A stretch of DNA of 64,000 nucleotides from Bartonella taylorii (GTDB lineage: Bacteria; Pseudomonadota; Alphaproteobacteria; Rhizobiales; Rhizobiaceae), in NCBI RefSeq assembly GCF_023920105.1, contig NZ_CP083693.1:1875283-1939282 (forward strand), given 5' to 3'. Under the pieces are notes generated by a model, which saw only the letters and a list, made by a program, of their open reading frames with translations, was not told the origin of the DNA and made no database searches. A program made the translations under genes and the position numbers. Each line of letters starts with the position of its first letter. Position 1 is the stretch's first letter. Of the stretch, positions 59,180 through 64,000 are shown one piece after another.

Positions 59180-59899
59180 ATGCCGTATGTAGAATTAACG
59201 AATCCAGAAGTGATTGGAATATTGCGTTTATTTATGCAAGCGGGTTTCGTCGTTAAGGCTGTTATGATTGGTTTGCTTTTAGCTTCTGTATGGAGTTGGG
59301 CAATTATTTTTGATAAAATTTTGACCTATCGGAGAATACGGCGTGAAATAAAAAAATTTGAACGTACATTTTGGTCAGGAAAAGCACTTGAAGATCTTTA
59401 TGCAGAGTGTAAAATTCAGCGTACCAATAGTATATCAGCTGTTTTTATGGCGGCAATGGTGGAATGGAAAAAATCTCTCGAAAAAGGCATTCATACCTCA
59501 ATAAGCCTACAAAGTAGGATTGATAAGGCTATGGATCTTACTTTGGGACGCGAAAGTGCAAAAATAGAATCAAAACTAATTTTTCTCGCAACACTTGGAT
59601 CGGCTGGTCCTTTTATCGGCCTCTTTGGAACGGTTATTGGTATTATGAGTTCGTTTCTTTCTATTTCAGCCTCTCAAAATACTTCGCTTGCAATTGTTGC
59701 GCCAGGCATTGCAGAAGCACTTTTGGCTACCGCTATTGGTTTGTTTGCAGCAATTCCAGCCGTTATTGCCTATAATAAATTGGTTCATGAAAGTGCTCGG
59801 ATCATCGCACAAATAGAAAACTTCGCCGATGAATTTTCAACAATTATATCACGGCGTATTGATGAGACACGTACATCTACATCTCATTCACCATTATAA
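59180..59899 (+). CDS. tolQ: Tol-Pal proton channel subunit TolQ
   Basis: 239 aa from the ATG at 59180 (GAGGG upstream; a start at 59150 would add ten residues). Three membrane helices. GSAGPFIGLFGTVIGIMSSF and IAEALLATAIGLFAAIPAVIAYN are the conserved channel helices. With TolR it uses the proton gradient to energise TolA. Confidence 0.97.
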   Translation: MPYVELTNPEVIGILRLFMQAGFVVKAVMIGLLLASVWSWAIIFDKILTYRRIRREIKKFERTFWSGKALEDLYAECKIQRTNSISAVFMAAMVEWKKSLEKGIHTSISLQSRIDKAMDLTLGRESAKIESKLIFLATLGSAGPFIGLFGTVIGIMSSFLSISASQNTSLAIVAPGIAEALLATAIGLFAAIPAVIAYNKLVHESARIIAQIENFADEFSTIISRRIDETRTSTSHSPL

Positions 59900-59911
59900 G
59901 AGGAGTACTCC

Positions 59912-60364
59912 ATGGGCGTTTCTGTTGCTTCTTCTTCTCGAAAAAACACACGCAGGCGGCATCATTCACATAGCCAACTGATGAGTGAGATCAACGTTAC
60001 ACCTTTTGTTGACGTCATGCTGGTGTTGTTGATTATTTTTATGGTCTCTGCTCCACTTTTGGTTAATGGTGTTCCTCTTGATTTGCCACGTAGTCAAGCC
60101 GGTCCTGTGCAAACGCAGCACACTCCACTCACGGTTTCACTTGATGCGCAAGGGCGCTTAGCCATTAACCAAGACTATTACGATACACCTGAAGCTCTGA
60201 TTGCACAACTCAAAGCCCAATTAGAAACTGATCCTGCGCAAAAAGACCAACGTATTTTTGTGCGTGCGGCTAAAACCGTTGAATATCAACAAGTGTTACG
60301 GCTGCTTGCTGATATTCAAAAGGCAGGCTTTTCACAAGTTGCTTTAGCAAGTCTAGCTCAATAA
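59912..60364 (+). CDS. tolR: Tol-Pal proton channel subunit TolR
   Basis: 150 aa. One N-terminal membrane helix with the channel aspartate in INVTPFVDVMLVLLIIFMV, then a periplasmic domain. GAGGAGT precedes the ATG, 12 bp after tolQ. Confidence 0.97.
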   Translation: MGVSVASSSRKNTRRRHHSHSQLMSEINVTPFVDVMLVLLIIFMVSAPLLVNGVPLDLPRSQAGPVQTQHTPLTVSLDAQGRLAINQDYYDTPEALIAQLKAQLETDPAQKDQRIFVRAAKTVEYQQVLRLLADIQKAGFSQVALASLAQ

Positions 60365-60435
60365 GATTTATCATAAATTATCGCACGATGTCTGTAAAAA
60401 CAGCGCAGAGCGATTGAAGATAAAAAACGCAAGGC

Positions 60436-61647
60436 ATGAATATGAATAAAGACTCTTATCATAGTATGAAACGAGGCTTGGTTTTATCCCTTGCAGCACA
60501 CGTGATTTTTCTTGGTTTGGGGGTTGTTCATCTCATCAATCCCATCTCTTTGCCACAAAAATTGGAAGCTGTTCCGGTTACTCTTGCTCCTGTGTCCCAA
60601 GAGCTTTTTTCTCAACAAGGTGCATTGAATGCCCCTGTGCATGAAATTCCAGCGGTGAAACCAACAACCAAACCACAAGAAAAAGAAGATGCGCATCATT
60701 TTGGAGAAGGACAAATAGATAGTCCTGCACCCTTTAAACGAGACGAAAAACCGCGGCCCATTGAAACAACACCTCCGCCATCAGGAGAAGAGAGCGCTTT
60801 AGAAAAACCTTCACCAGAACTTACACAACAAGAATTAACAGAAGCAAAGACAGAGGTTACTCCCAAGGTTGTGTCCGAGGCGCCTTTAGAGATTCCTCAA
60901 GAGGTTACTCCCAAGGTTGTGCCCGAGGTGCCTTTAGAGAGTCCTCAAGAGGTTGCTTCCAAGGTTGTGCCTGAGGCGCCTTTAGAGTTACAGAAAAATG
61001 AAGAAATAATATTACCGCAAAAATTTACTCCAACGATAAAAAAAGCGCCTATAGAGCCAACACTAGCACACAAACAAATGCCCCAAATTGCGCTACCAGA
61101 TAAATCTCCTTTTCCGCAGTTGAAACCAAAATCTGCTAAAAAATCCGCATCCCAAAATGCGCAGATTGAGAAAAAGAAAAATCACCCAACGACTGATCAG
61201 GACATTGAAGATATTTTGGCAATGGAAGAAAATAATCTGCTCAATCGTGCACGTAGCCAAGGAGGCGGGGCAAAACGCTCTAGTAAACCAGAAGCTTTGG
61301 GAGCAAGAAAAAATCTTGACGATACCACAAAAATGGCACAAACTTTGGTCAGTATTGCTGGGGGGTGTATTCAACAGAAGCTTAAACTTGTGGCTCTTGG
61401 TGGCGATTTAAAAAACCGTCCGATAGTGCGGTTGCGGTTTTATCTCAACCGTGAGGGAATGGTTATAGGAGATCCAATCGTTGAGCCTTTAAGCGGCGCT
61501 GAAAGCCAGCAAGCCATTATGATAAGACAGGTGTATGCGGCTGTTTTTTCATGCCAACCTTATACAGACCTTCCACGCGATCAATATGATTTGTGGGGGC
61601 AGGGGTTCGATTTTAATGTTGATCCCCTTCAAGAAATAACACGATGA
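60436..61647 (+). CDS. tolA: TolA-like energy-transducing protein
   Basis: 403 aa. An N-terminal membrane helix (GLVLSLAAHVIFLGLGVVHLI) with the SHLS-type start of TolA/TonB proteins is followed by a Pro/Glu/Lys-rich periplasmic spacer (residues about 60-260) with a 48-bp tandem repeat, and a C-terminal domain with two Cys (SIAGGCIQQ, AVFSCQPY). It spans the periplasm to contact TolB/Pal. Confidence 0.93.
   Translation: MNMNKDSYHSMKRGLVLSLAAHVIFLGLGVVHLINPISLPQKLEAVPVTLAPVSQELFSQQGALNAPVHEIPAVKPTTKPQEKEDAHHFGEGQIDSPAPFKRDEKPRPIETTPPPSGEESALEKPSPELTQQELTEAKTEVTPKVVSEAPLEIPQEVTPKVVPEVPLESPQEVASKVVPEAPLELQKNEEIILPQKFTPTIKKAPIEPTLAHKQMPQIALPDKSPFPQLKPKSAKKSASQNAQIEKKKNHPTTDQDIEDILAMEENNLLNRARSQGGGAKRSSKPEALGARKNLDDTTKMAQTLVSIAGGCIQQKLKLVALGGDLKNRPIVRLRFYLNREGMVIGDPIVEPLSGAESQQAIMIRQVYAAVFSCQPYTDLPRDQYDLWGQGFDFNVDPLQEITR
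60853..60993 (+). repeat. 48-bp tandem repeats in tolA
   Basis: Three units (60853-60900, 60901-60948, 60949 to about 60993, last partial) encode EVTPKVVSEAPLEIPQ, EVTPKVVPEVPLESPQ and EVASKVVPEAPLELQ. All in frame, so repeat number changes only the spacer length. Confidence 0.93.
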
Positions 61648-61698
61648 GATACAGATATATTTTTTCGCTCAATGCGTTCAATGCAAAGGATAGATTCC

Positions 61699-63024
61699 AT
61701 GATGACTAAGACGAGACATAAATTTTTTTCTTGGTTTATTATCACTTGCGGTTTGTGGCTTTCAGTTTTTTCATCTGCTTATGCACAGCTGAAAGGCACT
61801 ATTTCTAGTGCTGACTTTAATCCCATTCCCATTGCAATCACGGATTTTATTTCTAATGATTCTATTGGGTTGAAAATAGCGGCTGTAATTACAGCTGATC
61901 TTGAACGGTCGGGCCTTTTTTTACCGCTTGATAAGGCATCTTTTTCTGAAAAAATTGCCAATCCCAACAGGCAACCGCATTTTTCTCATTGGAAACAAAT
62001 AAAAGCGCAAGGTTTGGTTACTGGGCAAGTTTTACGAGAAAATGATGGGCGCTTGAGGGTTGATTTTCGTTTGTGGGATGTTTTTGGACAGCGACAACTC
62101 AAAGGACGGCGTTTTTATACAGCTACGGAACGTTGGCGACGTGTTGCGCATATGATCGCAGATGAGATCTATAGTGAGATGACAGGGGAAAGTGGTTATT
62201 TTGATACGCGGATTGTTTTTATAGATGAAACAGGACCGCAAAATGCACGTATCAAACGCTTAGCAATTATGGATCAAGATGGAGCAAATTTGATCTATAT
62301 TTCTGATGGCAGTGAGTTGATTCTTACACCGCGTTTTTCACCTAAACGACAAGAAATTACCTATATGGCTTACGAGCATAATAAAATCCCTCATGTTTAT
62401 CTCCAACAAATTGAAATGGGGCAAAGGGAGTTGATAGGAACTTTTGACAATATGACAATTGCTCCTCGTTTTTCTTCTGATGGACAAAAAGTGATTATGA
62501 GTTTGTTGCAAAATGATGGGAGCGCAAATCTTTACACCATGGATTTACGTACCCGCACAATGACGCGGCTTACAACGACTTCAGCTATTGATACATCCGC
62601 TTCTTATTCGCCTGATGGGACACAAATTGTCTTTTCATCAGACCGTAGTGGAAAGCCGCAAATCTATACGATGAATGTGGATGGTAGCAATGTCCAACGT
62701 ATTTCTTCAAACGAAGGAAGCTATTCCACACCCATTTGGTCTCCACGTGGTGATTATATCGCCTTTACAAAACAATCGGAAGGACAATTTTCTATCGGTG
62801 TTATGCGCCCTGATGGACAAGGAGAACGAATTTTAACTACGGGTTTTCATAATGAAGGGCCGACTTGGGCTCCTAATGGTCGCGTGTTGATGTTCTTTCG
62901 CAAAGATCCAGGCATGGGTCCCAAACTTTATACGATTGACATTACTGGACGCAATGAACGCCAGTTGCCTACACCCAATGATGCTTCTGATCCAGCATGG
63001 TCGCCATTGCTCGCTATACAATAA
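61699..63024 (+). CDS. tolB: Tol-Pal periplasmic beta-propeller TolB
   Basis: 441 aa from the ATG at 61699 (AAGGA upstream; a longer frame begins at 61672). The signal peptide ends at SSAYA, before [21 protein letters not shown]. The C-terminal propeller repeats are clear ([57 protein letters not shown]). pal, which normally follows, is not present downstream. Confidence 0.97.
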   Translation: MMTKTRHKFFSWFIITCGLWLSVFSSAYAQLKGTISSADFNPIPIAITDFISNDSIGLKIAAVITADLERSGLFLPLDKASFSEKIANPNRQPHFSHWKQIKAQGLVTGQVLRENDGRLRVDFRLWDVFGQRQLKGRRFYTATERWRRVAHMIADEIYSEMTGESGYFDTRIVFIDETGPQNARIKRLAIMDQDGANLIYISDGSELILTPRFSPKRQEITYMAYEHNKIPHVYLQQIEMGQRELIGTFDNMTIAPRFSSDGQKVIMSLLQNDGSANLYTMDLRTRTMTRLTTTSAIDTSASYSPDGTQIVFSSDRSGKPQIYTMNVDGSNVQRISSNEGSYSTPIWSPRGDYIAFTKQSEGQFSIGVMRPDGQGERILTTGFHNEGPTWAPNGRVLMFFRKDPGMGPKLYTIDITGRNERQLPTPNDASDPAWSPLLAIQ

Positions 63025-63441
63025 ACAGTGCGTTCTTAAAAATGGGGCGTTTGATAAAAACAGAATGAAAGTCCAATTCTAGTTGCTGAGATCCGTGTAA
63101 CTACAATTGTCTCTGCGACTTAAGAGGGTTGGTTTTTCGTTTTTACGATTGATTTGTCTTTATATGTTGTAAGCTTTGTACCGCATCTTTTGTCGTTTGG
63201 AGATAATGAAATTTCTTTGGAGAATTCTCTTTAAAAAATATTTTTTAAAAAAATTCGGCTCAGAGAGCTTGTGTGTTTTTTGTTGAGAATGTTTTAAGAG
63301 TCTGTATAAGGTGCCCCGCTCTTGAAGCGGGGCTTTGTGTTATATTATGGTAAAATGAGAGGTGATTACGTTTTTATAAAGACAGTACGTGAGGTTTTGA
63401 TAGAAAAGAGAGTGTACACAATAATAATGATTGCATGGGAA
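63025..63441. other. Spacer between tolB and the YebC-family gene
   Basis: 417 bp without a gene. There is no lipoprotein signal or OmpA-like domain, so pal is absent rather than missed. It contains the terminator at 63313. Confidence 0.6.
63313..63340 (+). terminator. Probable terminator of the tol operon
   Basis: Perfect stem GCCCCGCT/AGCGGGGC with a 5-nt loop followed by a T-rich tail (TTTGTGTT). About 290 bp after tolB, similar to the rpmE terminator stem. Confidence 0.6.
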
Positions 63442-64000
63442 TTATACAGACAGTTTTGCTAAAATCTCATCGCTGACATCAAAATTTGCATAAACATTTT
63501 GCACGTCATCATCTTCCTCTAATGTTGAAATAAGCCGTAAAACGGATAAAGCTTTTTCTTCATCTACTGGCGCAAGGGTGATAGCTTTCCAAACTGTTTT
63601 GATGGATTCGGCTTCACCAAGTTTTGCTTCGAGCATTTTAGAAACTTCGCCAATATCTTCAAATGCACAAGTAATGTGGTGTCCAGTCTCTTCTGATTGC
63701 ACATCTTCAGCACCGGCTTCAATTGCTGCATCCATGATGTTGTCTGCTGTTCCTGCTTCTGGCTTATAGACGATTTCACCAATCCGATTAAACATGAAGC
63801 TTACAGAACCTGTTTCCCCTAATGCTCCACCTGATTTTGTGAAGGCAGCGCGCACGTTTGAAGCGGTACGGTTGCGGTTATCTGTTAAAGCTTCGACAAT
63901 AACTGCAACACCGCCTGGACCATATCCTTCATAGCGTACTTCATCATAATGTTCGACATCGCCCCCTGAAGCTTTCTTAATTGCGCGCTCAATGTTATCT
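63442..64000 (-). CDS. YebC/PmpR-family protein, 5' end outside window
   Basis: Open on the minus strand from 63442 to the window edge, about 186 residues of the usual 245-250; the ATG lies beyond 64000. [41 protein letters not shown] and the C-terminal [13 protein letters not shown] end ([14 protein letters not shown]) are family marks. YebC proteins were annotated as transcription regulators; a role in translation has been proposed for some. The gene converges on the tol operon. Confidence 0.95.
   Translation of the reverse strand, partial: DNIERAIKKASGGDVEHYDEVRYEGYGPGGVAVIVEALTDNRNRTASNVRAAFTKSGGALGETGSVSFMFNRIGEIVYKPEAGTADNIMDAAIEAGAEDVQSEETGHHITCAFEDIGEVSKMLEAKLGEAESIKTVWKAITLAPVDEEKALSVLRLISTLEEDDDVQNVYANFDVSDEILAKLSV

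Overview
The window is from an AT-rich alphaproteobacterial chromosome, almost certainly Bartonella (Rhizobiales). The evidence is the rhizobial gene blocks (leuS-lptE, atpHAGDC, emrAB-like, tkt-gap-pgk-fba, suhB-efp, ruvCAB-ybgC-tolQRAB), an AtpD with a long Lys/Ser/Ala-rich N-terminus, GapR, CarD and RpoH, marked gene erosion, and a tandem pair of structured RNAs next to an XRE regulator that look like the Bartonella-specific Brt RNAs. I would not go below genus.

Layout. 1-6.0 kb: leuS (5' end outside the window), lptE, a transaldolase-like gene, priA. 6.6-16.4 kb: F1 ATP synthase operon, a two-gene drug-efflux operon, ispG. 16.4-20.7 kb: an accessory island between ispG and ispA. 20.7-31.8 kb: ispA, rpmF, carD, fdxA, a helicase fragment, rpoH, an M48 protease, a thiamine pyrophosphokinase, a glycine-zipper lipoprotein and uup. 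31.9-42.6 kb: an acetyltransferase, gapR, pyk, zapA, tkt, gap, pgk, fba. 42.8-54.9 kb: rpmE, an ABC exporter, an unknown gene, suhB, efp, a Sel1 protein, then an accessory stretch (TrbH-like lipoprotein, XRE regulator with tandem RNAs, a phage portal-like gene), thiE, opgC. 55-64 kb: ruvCAB, ybgC, tolQRAB and the end of a YebC-family gene.

The most interesting content is the island at 17.0-20.4 kb. It reads as a microcin C-like RiPP (peptide-nucleotide type antibiotic) locus: a 35-codon peptide gene with a strong ribosome binding site, a perfect hairpin just after its stop codon, a Clp-type AAA+ ATPase, an MccB-like protein (RRE/peptide-clamp domain fused to a ThiF adenylation domain) and an MFS exporter. 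All three large genes carry small indels. In the MccB-like gene the break is exactly one extra copy of an 8-bp repeat (TAATAGAA, three copies); two copies would restore one open frame of about 369 codons. The Clp-type ATPase is not part of the classical mcc gene set known to me.

A second, window-wide pattern is a series of decayed tandem duplications spanning gene junctions. Each leaves a ruined copy of the end of one gene and the start of the next: atpH start, uup end, tkt/gap, Brt/xre, thiE end, DUF1465/ruvC, ruvC/ruvA and ruvB/ybgC. They explain much of the apparently empty intergenic DNA. Fragments of phage structural genes (a DUF4043/N4-gp56-like capsid remnant and a phi29-like portal) point to old prophage input. 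No tRNA, rRNA, CRISPR array or intact insertion sequence was recognised.
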